Assembly (NCBI GenBank): GCA_003508565.1
Contig: DNUI01000255.1
Span: forward strand, 1 to 11,439
Length of the DNA stretch: 11,439 nt
DNA from: Syntrophaceae bacterium
GTDB taxonomy: Bacteria; Desulfobacterota; Syntrophia; Syntrophales; UBA2185
Direction: 5' to 3'
Of the stretch, positions 1 through 6,567 are shown in pieces. A program made the position numbers and the translations under genes. The notes under the pieces are model-generated. The model did not search any database. It had not been told where the DNA came from and was given only the letters and a program-made list of their open reading frames with translations. Position 1 is the first letter of the stretch; the number at the start of each line of letters is the position of its first letter.

Positions 1-2
1 TT

Positions 3-695
3 TACGGTAAGGTTTCGGCCCTTTCAGAGGTACATCTCGATATCCCCATGGGCGAATCCGTAGGCCTCGTAGGTCTCAATGGTGCAGGGAAGACCACGCT
101 TTTAAAAACGATCGTAGGACTTATCGTGAACTTCGAGGGAGAGGTGCTGGTAAATAATTGTGCGGCACATGGCAGGGAGGCAAAATCGCATATATCTTTC
201 CTCCCGGAGGATTTTTCTCCCCCCCCGTATCTGACCGGATATGATTTTGTTTCTTATATGCTTCGTCTTTACGGCAGGGCGTTCAATAAAAACGTGATTG
301 ATGAATGTGCCGGGTGGCTTGAACTTCAGCAAAGCATGCTGTCAAAACCAATAAGAACGTATTCTAAAGGGATGCGTCAGAAACTCGGTGTAATGGCTGC
401 TATGTTGCCTGATACGGAAATCGTTGTGCTTGATGAACCCTTAAGTGGTCTTGATCCTGGAGCGCGGGTAGTGGTGAAAGATGCCTTTATTGCCCTCCGC
501 AGGAAAGGCAAAACCCTCTTCTTCTCTTCCCACATATTGACGGATCTCGAGGAAATAGCTGACAGATTGGTCATTATCCATGAAGGGAAGAAGGTTTTAG
601 ACGGAACGCCGGAAGAGCTGCGATCATACAGCAGTCGCTCTCTTGAGGATGCCTTCCTCAATGTGATTCGTCCACACCAGGCATGGACAACATGA
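3..695 (+). CDS. ABC transporter ATP-binding protein (ABC-2 export type), 5' truncated
   Basis: This is the nucleotide-binding subunit of an ABC exporter. It would hydrolyse ATP at the cytoplasmic face to drive the permease encoded next. The reading frame is open to the window edge, and the residues before the first Met (YGKVSALSEVHLDIP) are typical A-loop and first-strand sequence, so the true start lies upstream and the ATG at 48 is internal. In the visible fragment, Walker A (GLNGAGKTT) is at residues 24-32. It is followed by the signature YSKGMRQK, Walker B EIVVLDEP with the D-loop SGLDP, and the H-loop FSSHIL. The Q-loop glutamine is replaced by an LPE stretch, as I recall for many ABC-2 exporter ATPases. 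The stop at 693-695 is 19 bases before the permease start. The substrate cannot be told from sequence. Confidence 0.95.
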   Translation, partial: YGKVSALSEVHLDIPMGESVGLVGLNGAGKTTLLKTIVGLIVNFEGEVLVNNCAAHGREAKSHISFLPEDFSPPPYLTGYDFVSYMLRLYGRAFNKNVIDECAGWLELQQSMLSKPIRTYSKGMRQKLGVMAAMLPDTEIVVLDEPLSGLDPGARVVVKDAFIALRRKGKTLFFSSHILTDLEEIADRLVIIHEGKKVLDGTPEELRSYSSRSLEDAFLNVIRPHQAWTT

Positions 696-718
696 AACGG
701 GTAGCGGGCTATTTATGA
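692..718 (+). other. 8-codon mini-ORF bridging ATPase and permease genes
   Basis: The reading frame MKRVAGYL starts with an ATG that overlaps the ATPase stop (ATGA at 692-695). It ends with a TGA that overlaps the permease ATG (ATGA at 715-718). A ribosome finishing the ATPase could re-initiate here and hand over to the permease, which has only a weak ribosome binding site of its own. The arrangement is seen directly; the coupling role is inference and could be chance. Confidence 0.25.
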
Positions 719-1467
719 ACAGAATCGGCGTAGTTTCACTGTACACCCTTCAGGAGGTCCGAAAGGATAGATTATTCTGGGGATTTATCCCGTTGATGTG
801 TGGCGCCCTTGCACTGTCATTTTTTATGCGTGAAACCAGTATCTTTGGGGCAGTTGAAGCCTTTAACCGTTCTTATATGGCGCTCTCCGTGCTGGTGACG
901 ACTGTATTTGTTCTCCTGCTTGCCGTAAGCTCAGTCTATCGGGAAATTGATTCGAAGGCAATCTACATGGTAATTACCAAACCATTGTCGAGATATGAAT
1001 ATATTTTCGGCAAGTTCATCGCTTTTTCGCTTATCGCCGCGGCGATAACAATTATTTTTTTTGCAGGTGCGGTAGTCTTGGCGGTCGGTTCAGTAAAACC
1101 CCTTGCCGTTCATTATATTCTCTGCATCCTCGAACAGATGATCATGATCATGGCAGCGCTTACGATTACCCTTGGCTTGCGCTCCCTGCCATCTTCCATG
1201 CTCGGGGTTGCCGGCTTTTATATCATCGGGCATAGTACAAAAAAGCTGGTGGACATCGGAATGCAGGTCGCAAAAGAATGGGTTCCCATCCTGAAGGTAT
1301 TGTATTATCTTTTTCCTTCCCTCAGTTTCTTCAATGCCCAGGCAGCCGTACTGGAACAGGCACCTGTGGCCTGGTCGGACATCCTTTTCCCTTCAGTGTA
1401 TGCAAGTGCGTACCTTGTCATCCTCTTTCTCATTCTTGCGATTGATATCAGGAAGAGAGATTTCTAA
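715..1467 (+). CDS. ABC-2 type transporter permease
   Basis: This integral inner-membrane protein of 250 residues is the likely permease partner of the upstream ATPase. Six hydrophobic segments are visible at about residues 20-38, 55-77, 101-125, 131-155, 160-180 and 225-245, the usual number for an ABC-2 family half-transporter. The stretch ITKPLSRYEYIFGKFIAF between segments two and three is typical of this family (coupling region just before a helix). The gene starts 19 bases after the ATPase stop and its TAA overlaps the next ATG (TAATG at 1465-1469), so the three genes form one translationally coupled operon. The start has no strong Shine-Dalgarno sequence. The exported substrate is unknown. 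Confidence 0.88.
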   Translation: MNRIGVVSLYTLQEVRKDRLFWGFIPLMCGALALSFFMRETSIFGAVEAFNRSYMALSVLVTTVFVLLLAVSSVYREIDSKAIYMVITKPLSRYEYIFGKFIAFSLIAAAITIIFFAGAVVLAVGSVKPLAVHYILCILEQMIMIMAALTITLGLRSLPSSMLGVAGFYIIGHSTKKLVDIGMQVAKEWVPILKVLYYLFPSLSFFNAQAAVLEQAPVAWSDILFPSVYASAYLVILFLILAIDIRKRDF

Positions 1468-2147
1468 TGCCCGCGAAAATGAACATTATCAAGAAGAGCA
1501 TTTTACCCTGCCTGCTGGTGCTTCTGCTTGTGGGGCACGCATTTCTTGTGAATGTGGGATGGAGGAATGTGGAAGAAAAAAACCCTTACCAGGTAGTGCC
1601 CAGATTACATCTGGAATGGATGAAGCTCGTTTCCCTCGACCAGGAAAGATTTGTCAGCCTGCTCCTTTCACTCTACCTTCTCGCTGCGGCCCCTGCCGAG
1701 TGTTATCAGTGGGACTATAAGGGATTGTTATCCTACATGCGGGTGATCACAGGGCTTGACCCGTACAACAGAAGCCCTTTTTTCTTTGCCGTGCATTTTA
1801 TGAGCTTCAGAACCGATACTGAGGGACGCTTGATTTTCAGTTATTTGGACGAGTCACGGGAAAAATTTCCTGATGATTGGAAGCTCCCCTGGCAGGCCTC
1901 TTACGTGGCGAAAACCAGGTTCAAAGACAGCAATCTTGCCTACCATTATGCCCTTAAGGCGGCGAATGCTCCCGATGCACCTCCCATTGTACGGATACTT
2001 CCCGCGATATTGTTACGAAACCTCGGAGATACTGAAACTGCGTATACATATTTGGCCACACTGCGGGAACACACATCAGACCCCAAAGAGATTGAGGCGA
2101 TAGCCGGGGAACTCGAAAAATTGGAGAAGAACATCCGGCAGAAATAA
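1467..2147 (+). CDS. Membrane-anchored TPR-like protein of the ABC exporter operon
   Basis: This is a 226-residue protein of unknown function. Residues about 11-29 form one hydrophobic segment after a Lys-rich start (signal anchor or uncleaved signal peptide), so most of the chain should lie outside the cytoplasm. A second moderately hydrophobic stretch (about 61-76) looks like a packed helix rather than a sure membrane span. The C-terminal third (about 145-226) has alternating amphipathic helices with alanine and leucine spacing (ALKAANAPDAP, LLRNLGDTETAYTYLATL) that resemble tetratricopeptide repeats, ending in a charged Glu/Lys helix. Its start overlaps the permease stop by one base, so it is very probably an accessory subunit of that transporter. 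TPR assignment is by eye. Confidence 0.7.
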   Translation: MPAKMNIIKKSILPCLLVLLLVGHAFLVNVGWRNVEEKNPYQVVPRLHLEWMKLVSLDQERFVSLLLSLYLLAAAPAECYQWDYKGLLSYMRVITGLDPYNRSPFFFAVHFMSFRTDTEGRLIFSYLDESREKFPDDWKLPWQASYVAKTRFKDSNLAYHYALKAANAPDAPPIVRILPAILLRNLGDTETAYTYLATLREHTSDPKEIEAIAGELEKLEKNIRQK

Positions 2148-2252
2148 ACTGATTCGCGTTGTAAAAACAGAGTTGTGTAGAGTAACATTCAGAAAGTTAT
2201 GGACATTCGTTAAAAAGTATGAGCATGAAAAAACCAAAATACCCGGATTACC

Positions 2253-2963
2253 TTGATGAATGGACGTCCCTTCCTAAGAATATTACCTCTAGTTCTTTTT
2301 ATTGCTCTGGCAACCTATCTTTTTATACACTATGACCTGTATACCTTCTTCCTCGATAAGGATAAGGTCATCACATTTATTCACTCTTATCCCTATGATG
2401 AACTTGTCTTCATTTCCCTGCAGGTTCTGCAGGTTATAGCAGCTCCCATACCGGGCGAGGCAACCGGCCTTATTGGCGGGTATATTTATGGTCCTGTCCT
2501 GGGAACGATATACTCTACGATTGGTCTCACACTAGGCTCCTGGCTGGCCTTTATGCTGGCAAGATTTTTTGGCCTGCCCCTGGTCGAGAAGGCAGTCAAT
2601 CCTGCAACCCTGCAAAAATACGACTACTTTCTGGAACACCGGGGATTATTTGTCTCCTTTCTTCTCTTTCTCATTCCCGGTTTTCCGAAAGACTACCTTT
2701 GCTACATCATGGGTTTAAGTCACATGATTACATGGCATTTTCTGGTCATTTCTACGGTGGGGCGTATATTCGGGACCATACTGCTCTCCGTAAGCGGCAG
2801 TTACGCCCGCAACGACCAATATGCAGGCCTCTTAATTATAGCAGGCATTAGCGCCATTTTTATCATCATTGCCTATTTCTATCGCGACAGGTGGCTTGCA
2901 TTATTAAAAAAAAAACATGCAGTATCAGAAAACTCTAAGAATCCCGATAATCAGAATCAATGA
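2253..2963 (+). CDS. TVP38/TMEM64 (DedA-like, VTT domain) membrane protein
   Basis: This is an integral membrane protein of 236 residues in the DedA/TVP38/TMEM64 superfamily (VTT, SNARE-associated Golgi domain). Members act in lipid translocation or envelope homeostasis in bacteria. A first membrane helix is at residues 9-26. The family's glycine-rich re-entrant motif GEATGLIGGYIYGPVLGT follows IAAPIP, and the second hallmark IPGFPKDYLCYIMG lies about 80 residues later, then two more hydrophobic segments and a basic tail. A TTG (2253) and an ATG (2256) are adjacent; the ATG may be the real start. A stop at 2226-2228 prevents any earlier in-frame start. A 105-base gap separates it from the exporter operon, so it may be transcribed separately. 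A run of ten A at 2906-2915 encodes Lys-Lys-Lys near the end. Confidence 0.88.
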   Translation: MMNGRPFLRILPLVLFIALATYLFIHYDLYTFFLDKDKVITFIHSYPYDELVFISLQVLQVIAAPIPGEATGLIGGYIYGPVLGTIYSTIGLTLGSWLAFMLARFFGLPLVEKAVNPATLQKYDYFLEHRGLFVSFLLFLIPGFPKDYLCYIMGLSHMITWHFLVISTVGRIFGTILLSVSGSYARNDQYAGLLIIAGISAIFIIIAYFYRDRWLALLKKKHAVSENSKNPDNQNQ

Positions 2964-2986
2964 GCGGATCAAATTCAAACTCCGCT
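2963..2986 (+). other. Small stem-loop after the VTT gene
   Basis: AGCGGA (2963-2968) and TCCGCT (2981-2986) form a perfect 6-bp stem with a 12-base loop directly after the stop codon. No T-run follows on the + strand, so it is a poor intrinsic terminator. It may only mark the 3' end of the message. Confidence 0.3.
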
Positions 2987-3006
2987 ATATGCACTGTCCT
3001 TAGTGC

Positions 3007-3035
3007 TTGACACAGAGCCCCTCTTACCCTATCCT
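3007..3035 (+). promoter_or_regulatory. Sigma-70 type promoter for the small basic protein and patatin genes
   Basis: A perfect -35 box TTGACA (3007-3012) is separated by exactly 17 bases from TATCCT (3030-3035, four of six matches to TATAAT). Transcription would begin near 3041, leaving a leader of about 38 bases before the ATG at 3079. It sits in the gap after the VTT gene, which fits the start of a new two-gene unit. Confidence 0.6.
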
Positions 3036-3067
3036 CACGACAACCATACACGTAAATAATAAATATC

Positions 3068-3075
3068 GAGGAGGT
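3068..3075 (+). promoter_or_regulatory. Strong ribosome binding site deciding the 3079 start
   Basis: GAGGAGGT lies just ahead of the ATG at 3079. It argues against the longer open frame beginning at 3007, whose first codons overlap the predicted promoter. Confidence 0.75.
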
Positions 3076-3078
3076 ACT

Positions 3079-3207
3079 ATGGGCGGGCATAAGAAAATTG
3101 AACGGATGAAGGAGCTTGACCGCAAAAGGCGCAGAAGGAAAAAAAATTTGAAATTGAGAGCGAAACAGCTCCGACAACAACCTAAGTCTACCCAGAAGAG
3201 CAAGTAA
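3079..3207 (+). CDS. 42-residue highly basic small protein
   Basis: The protein has 42 residues, and nearly half are Lys or Arg (core RKRRRRKKNLKLRAKQLR), with few acidic residues after position 14 and no cysteine. It looks like one amphipathic helix suited to binding nucleic acid, the ribosome or acidic lipid. The start is fixed by the strong ribosome binding site at 3068-3075 and the promoter at 3007-3035. The stop is 9 bases before the patatin gene, so the two are probably co-transcribed. It faintly recalls short Lys/Arg-rich uncharacterised proteins (DUF6800-like) that I remember from other bacteria; that link is a guess. Good expression signals argue that it is a real gene. Confidence 0.7.
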   Translation: MGGHKKIERMKELDRKRRRRKKNLKLRAKQLRQQPKSTQKSK

Positions 3208-3216
3208 AAACAGAAA

Positions 3217-4149
3217 ATGAAGTGGTTGAAGAAACGCATCGGCCTCGTTCTGGGAGGTGGGGGTGCCAGAGGGCTCAGCCACATTGGTGTGTTAAAGGTA
3301 TTTGAGCAGGAAGGCATCCCTGTTGATGTTATTGTGGGAACCAGCATCGGTGCTATGGTGGGCGGAGCGTATGCCTGCGGTATTTCTTCTCAGGAACTGG
3401 AGAAAAAAGTACGGGACTATGTTAACAGTGCTGAATTTAGATCATCCGCGATAAAAGCCATGGGAGATATATATGGCAGAGAGCGGGAAGGTTTGACGCA
3501 GAAGATTCAAAGTTTCTTGAAAAATCAGCTCTATGTAATACAGATGTTGTTCAAGCCCGGTATCCTATCTATTGATGCCTTCCAGTCCATGATTCACAAC
3601 TTTATCCCCGACATCCTGATAGAAGACACGCGTATCCCCTTTCGTGCCGTGGCGACAGACCTGCTGACTGGTGAACAGATTGTATTTTATAAAGGCTCCC
3701 TCAGACAGGCTGTGATCGCAAGCAGCGCGGTGCCTGGAGCGATAGAGCCGGTAAAGGAAGGAGAAAGGCTCCTTTCTGATGGCGGTATTATCAGCCTGAT
3801 TCCTGTAAGCGTCGCAAGGAGGGAAGGAGTAGACCTTGTTATTGCCGTATCTGTAGGCCGCGATCTGAGCACTGATGAAGAATTTAAAACAGCGAAAGAT
3901 ATCTACTACAGAGCCTGTGAAATAACGTCCGATAAACTGGAACGTTACGAATTAATGAACGCCGACATAATTATTCGGCCTGATGTTAAAAATATCCACT
4001 GGACCGGCTTTTCTGAGGCGATTGACCTTATCAGGGAAGGTGAAAAGGCGGCCAGAGAAAGAATTCAAAGTATCCGGGACAGAGGATCCCTTGTGAAAAC
4101 ATGGATTAACTCAATGAAAACTCTCGGATCCTACAGGCAGAAACAGTAA
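3217..4149 (+). CDS. Patatin-like phospholipase (RssA/YchK-type)
   Basis: This is a 310-residue patatin-family serine lipase or acyl hydrolase with a Ser-Asp dyad. The glycine-rich oxyanion loop GGGGARG is at residues 13-19, the nucleophile elbow GTSIGA has Ser43, and the catalytic Asp188 sits in the DGG motif (LLSDGGIISLIPV). The block IPFRAVATDLLTGE and the sequence SSAVPGAIEPV are also typical of the bacterial RssA/YchK/YlbK group. There is no signal peptide, so a cytoplasmic or membrane-peripheral enzyme acting on phospholipid or lysophospholipid is likely; the natural substrate is unknown. It follows the small basic protein by 9 bases and has only a weak ribosome binding site, suggesting coupling. 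Its stop is 11 bases from the stop of the convergent gene. Confidence 0.93.
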   Translation: MKWLKKRIGLVLGGGGARGLSHIGVLKVFEQEGIPVDVIVGTSIGAMVGGAYACGISSQELEKKVRDYVNSAEFRSSAIKAMGDIYGREREGLTQKIQSFLKNQLYVIQMLFKPGILSIDAFQSMIHNFIPDILIEDTRIPFRAVATDLLTGEQIVFYKGSLRQAVIASSAVPGAIEPVKEGERLLSDGGIISLIPVSVARREGVDLVIAVSVGRDLSTDEEFKTAKDIYYRACEITSDKLERYELMNADIIIRPDVKNIHWTGFSEAIDLIREGEKAARERIQSIRDRGSLVKTWINSMKTLGSYRQKQ

Positions 4150-4160
4150 AACTTCATGGT

Positions 4161-4361
4161 TCAGTTGGTTTCATTGAGAGATATACAATCATCCCGCCAT
4201 AGGCAAGAAAGCTCCTGACAGTATTCCACCCTGGATGTCCCGAAACATTCCATATTATTTTCTGCCCTCTGAATAGCCAGGATCATGTCTTTCTTTTTCA
4301 TCTGAAATGTATTGATACCCATATTCTTGGCCATCTTTTGGATTTCGTTGTATTTTGCCAT
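4161..4361 (-). CDS. Small SAP/Rho-N-like protein with four-cysteine C-terminal motif
   Basis: The protein has 66 residues. Residues 1-33 (MAKYNEIQKMAKNMGIN then MKKKDMILAIQ) fit the helix-turn-helix core of the Rho N-terminal/SAP-like fold, a short nucleic-acid-binding unit. Residues 39-59 hold four cysteines spaced C-x8-C-x4-C-x5-C (C39, C48, C53, C59), with the end CLWRDDC. I recall this domain pair in many small, uncharacterised proteobacterial proteins. The cysteines could bind zinc or an Fe-S cluster. A longer open frame begins at 4430, but the ATG at 4361 has an excellent ribosome binding site and starts exactly at the conserved domain, so I chose it. It lies 82 bases after the lipoprotein gene. 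The function is unknown. Confidence 0.8.
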   Translation of the reverse strand: MAKYNEIQKMAKNMGINTFQMKKKDMILAIQRAENNMECFGTSRVEYCQELSCLWRDDCISLNETN

Positions 4362-4365
4362 GTCT

Positions 4366-4373
4366 AACCTCCT
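4366..4373 (-). promoter_or_regulatory. Ribosome binding site deciding the 4361 start
   Basis: AGGAGGTT on the - strand ends four bases before the ATG at 4361. It supports the 66-residue protein over the 89-residue open frame. Confidence 0.75.
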
Positions 4374-4443
4374 GATTGTTGAGTTCTGCTCGTTGTGTGA
4401 AGTTCTACAATGAGGAATTCTTTCTTTCACTACGCATACAATT

Positions 4444-5112
4444 CTACGGTACCGCGACTAAAATGATATGAAACACCGAGGTCCAGGTTATAGGCTTTGT
4501 GATAGCTTCTCCTCCCAAGCTGGTCGCTAAACCCTCAGCTTCTTTCCTATACTCTGGAGCAAAATAAATTGTAGTTGCTTTATAATCTGTGCGAGAAGCA
4601 AGACCTATATCTTCAATTTTGTAACCCATTCTTATAATTTTCGTTGACATATCTCGTGCAACTGACAACCTTCCATTTCCACTCAAGACTTTCATTCTCA
4701 ATAATTTACGTGTGACCTCTTTTTGGGAAACAGATGGTTGTGCCTCAGGTGCTTTTTTTATTTCTTCTTTTTTTACAATGTCAATTTCCTGAATCGTATC
4801 CTTCTTTTCCGGTTCAGGAACAGAAGCAACGGCGGTTTCTCTGGCGATACCAGTCTGATCACTCGGGGAAACATTCTCTGCGCCCACTCCTGCCACTTCC
4901 TTTTGTTTCTCTTCTTTAATCTGCTGCAACTCTTTTTTCAGGGTGTCCATTTCTTTATTGAGCGCCGTAACCTGTTCGTTGAGCTGATCAATTGCCACCT
5001 TGGACTTACGCATTTCATCACTTGAATTTCTGTCAGCATATCGTGACGAAAGACACCCTGAAGTTGCCAAACACAAGATCAGGGTAAGTATGCATAACGT
5101 TCTTGTCAACAT
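4444..5112 (-). CDS. Lipoprotein with coiled coil and LytR_C domain
   Basis: This is a 222-residue predicted envelope lipoprotein. Residues 1-19 are a signal peptide ending in ATSG before Cys20, a workable lipobox, so the Lgt enzyme encoded at 9085-9924 would acylate it. Residues about 33-72 form a heptad-rich coiled coil (AIDQLNEQVTALNKEMDTLKK), followed by a Pro/Glu/Lys-rich linker to about 130. Residues 138-221 match the LytR C-terminal domain pattern: a VLSGNG turn, an ATTIYFAPEY strand (179-188), then a helix and a hydrophobic final strand. That domain is found in cell-wall-associated proteins, with no known enzymatic activity. The ribosome binding site GGAGGTG (5117-5123) lies right at the glk stop, with 12 bases between the genes, so translation is probably coupled to glk. 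A specific role is unknown. Confidence 0.75.
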   Translation of the reverse strand: MLTRTLCILTLILCLATSGCLSSRYADRNSSDEMRKSKVAIDQLNEQVTALNKEMDTLKKELQQIKEEKQKEVAGVGAENVSPSDQTGIARETAVASVPEPEKKDTIQEIDIVKKEEIKKAPEAQPSVSQKEVTRKLLRMKVLSGNGRLSVARDMSTKIIRMGYKIEDIGLASRTDYKATTIYFAPEYRKEAEGLATSLGGEAITKPITWTSVFHIILVAVP

Positions 5113-5124
5113 TGTTCACCTCCA

Positions 5125-6135
5125 TTATGTCGTGTTAAGGTTTACACAATATTCAAAACCATAATATGCGACACCGAAAAGAGACGCCCTGGGGTTGGTA
5201 ATAATATACACCGGCATTTGTGATACAAGATCAGACATCCTCCCCTTGTGACGAAAAGAATTCATAAATTCTTGATTTTCCATGAGTGTTACTATACGGC
5301 GGGGTATCCCTCCTCCTATATATACCCCATTTGTGGCCATTATTTTAAGTGCCATATTACCTGCTTCCGCACCTAGAATGGAAATAAAAAGTTTGAGCGC
5401 CATGATACAGAGATCGCAACGGTTATCTCGATCCATCGCTGCGCTCACAATAACCGGCACAGGGTCCTTTTCCAGAGCCAATGTATCTGTCAGCCAGGAT
5501 GGTTCTTCAGCATAGCATCTCTCACGGAGAAAACAATAGATATTTACGATTCCCAATCCTGAACACACGCGTTCATAACTGACATGTCCTATCTTCTCCT
5601 GAAGGTAAGTAAGCAGTTCCCCTTCAAGAGTATTGTTTGGTGCAAAATCTGTGTGACCGCCCTCTGAGGCATGTCCCAGGTATTTCATCCCGTCCCAGGT
5701 CAGGAATGCCTCGCCAAGGCCGGTGCCGGGAGCAATAACTGCCATATTCCCTTTGGAAACGGGCCTGCCTTCGTTCAAGGTATGGAGATCCGAAGAAGTG
5801 AGGAGGGGTACTGCACAGGCGAGTGCCTCCAGATCATTCATCAGTTTGACAATTTTCAGGTTCAGTTCCCGGCAAAGCTGTCTTTCGTCGAGAACCCAGG
5901 GAAGGTTGGTAACTTTGGAGATGCCTCTTGAGACCGGCCCTGCTACTCCAAAGCAAGCCGCATCTACGGTGAGTTTAATTCCATCGAGAAAATTTCTGGT
6001 GATGGTTGTGAGATCTGGAAATTGAGCGCTTTCAAAATCTGCCTCCACGAGAAGCGCACGCACACCCGTCTCCTGGGAAAAAATACCCAGATGCGTCTTC
6101 GTTCCACCAATGTCACCGGCAAGCAAGAGAGGCAT
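5125..6135 (-). CDS. glk: Glucokinase (Glk family)
   Basis: This enzyme phosphorylates glucose to glucose-6-phosphate with ATP, at the entry to glycolysis in the cytoplasm. The 336 residues match the E. coli Glk type rather than the ROK type. The phosphate-1 loop GDIGGTKT is at residues 7-14, catalytic Asp101 is in NDLEA, the APGTGLGEA loop is at 135-143, EGGHTDFAP is at 158-166 (sugar-contacting Glu and His), and a late GVYIGGGIPRRI motif binds adenosine. There is no ROK zinc-cysteine motif. The ribosome binding site AAGGAG lies somewhat far from the ATG (about 12 bases). A palindromic repeat fills the 105-base gap to cutA. The lipoprotein gene follows 12 bases after the stop. Confidence 0.93.
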   Translation of the reverse strand: MPLLLAGDIGGTKTHLGIFSQETGVRALLVEADFESAQFPDLTTITRNFLDGIKLTVDAACFGVAGPVSRGISKVTNLPWVLDERQLCRELNLKIVKLMNDLEALACAVPLLTSSDLHTLNEGRPVSKGNMAVIAPGTGLGEAFLTWDGMKYLGHASEGGHTDFAPNNTLEGELLTYLQEKIGHVSYERVCSGLGIVNIYCFLRERCYAEEPSWLTDTLALEKDPVPVIVSAAMDRDNRCDLCIMALKLFISILGAEAGNMALKIMATNGVYIGGGIPRRIVTLMENQEFMNSFRHKGRMSDLVSQMPVYIITNPRASLFGVAYYGFEYCVNLNTT

Positions 6136-6167
6136 GTAATAAAAGGTCTCCTTCCGGGTAGGTACAA

Positions 6168-6240
6168 AAGGATTTGAGGATCCAAGGATTCAAGTGCAAC
6201 AAAATTATTGTATGCATTTCACTCGGATCCTCGAACCCTC
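6168..6240. repeat. Dispersed palindromic repeat, copy A
   Basis: The element lies between glk and cutA and ends right at the cutA stop codon. Inverted arms at 6169-6183 and 6225-6239 pair with 13 of 15 matches, around the core GAGGATCC / GGATCCTC. The left 28 bases match copy B at 22 of 28 positions, including the shared core GGATTCAAG. The right half shares GCATTTCAC with copy C. The middle holds a second small palindrome (TGCA...ACAA/TTGT...TGCA). Confidence 0.7.
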
Positions 6241-6561
6241 TTATTTTGCAAGATCACCCCTTAACCATTTCAGATAGTCTTCACTCCCCGCGACAATAGG
6301 TACAGCTATGATTTCCGGCACCTCATAAGAGTGAACTGCTTTAATGGTTTTTTCAATTTCTTCATAAAGAGTTTTCCTGCTTTTTATCACGCACAGCCAC
6401 TCCTCGGCAGTTTCAATGTTTCCTTTCCAGCGGTAGATACTGGTGATGGGTCCGACAATCTGCGTACAGGCCGCGATCTTCTTTTCCACCAAGGCGAAGG
6501 CGATTTTTTCGGCATCCTCCCTCTTGTCCGTCGTAGTGGTTACCTGAATATACGATTCCAT
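6241..6561 (-). CDS. cutA: CutA1 divalent-cation tolerance protein
   Basis: This is a small cytoplasmic protein of 106 residues from the CutA1 family, which forms very stable trimers with a ferredoxin-like fold. Members were first linked to copper and other divalent metal tolerance, although the biochemical role remains unsettled. The family signature is clear: AACTQIVGPITSIYRWKG in the first half, then HSYEVPEIIAVPI in the second, followed by a short Tyr/Leu/Trp tail (YLKWL). The length is normal for the family. It begins 6 bases after the stop of the upstream RNA methyltransferase gene, with a GAGAGGG ribosome binding site inside the end of that gene, so the two are surely in one transcript. 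No odd features were seen. Confidence 0.95.
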   Translation of the reverse strand: MESYIQVTTTTDKREDAEKIAFALVEKKIAACTQIVGPITSIYRWKGNIETAEEWLCVIKSRKTLYEEIEKTIKAVHSYEVPEIIAVPIVAGSEDYLKWLRGDLAK

Positions 6562-6567
6562 TTTCTT

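Noticed and set aside
2148..2252. Promoter for the VTT gene (TTGTAA with TAACAT at 18 bases) and repeated ACATTC
   Set aside because: Only four of six matches in each box and non-ideal spacing; too weak to call. The gap otherwise shows nothing convincing.
2219..2335. A 38-codon + strand frame (starting MSMKKPKYPDYLDEW) overlapping the start of the VTT protein gene, perhaps a frameshifted N-terminus
   Set aside because: It has no ribosome binding site, and the VTT protein already begins properly just before its first membrane helix. I see no evidence for a frameshift, though the basic start is gene-like.
3007..3078. N-terminal extension of the small basic protein from the ATG-equivalent start at 3007
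   Set aside because: The extension overlaps the predicted promoter and lacks a ribosome binding site, whereas 3079 has a strong one.
4150..4160. Bidirectional terminator between the convergent patatin and SAP-like genes
   Set aside because: Only 11 bases separate the stops and no stem with T-runs is visible there.
4362..4430. N-terminal extension of the SAP-like protein to 4430
   Set aside because: The conserved domain begins at 4361 and the strong ribosome binding site lies inside the extension.
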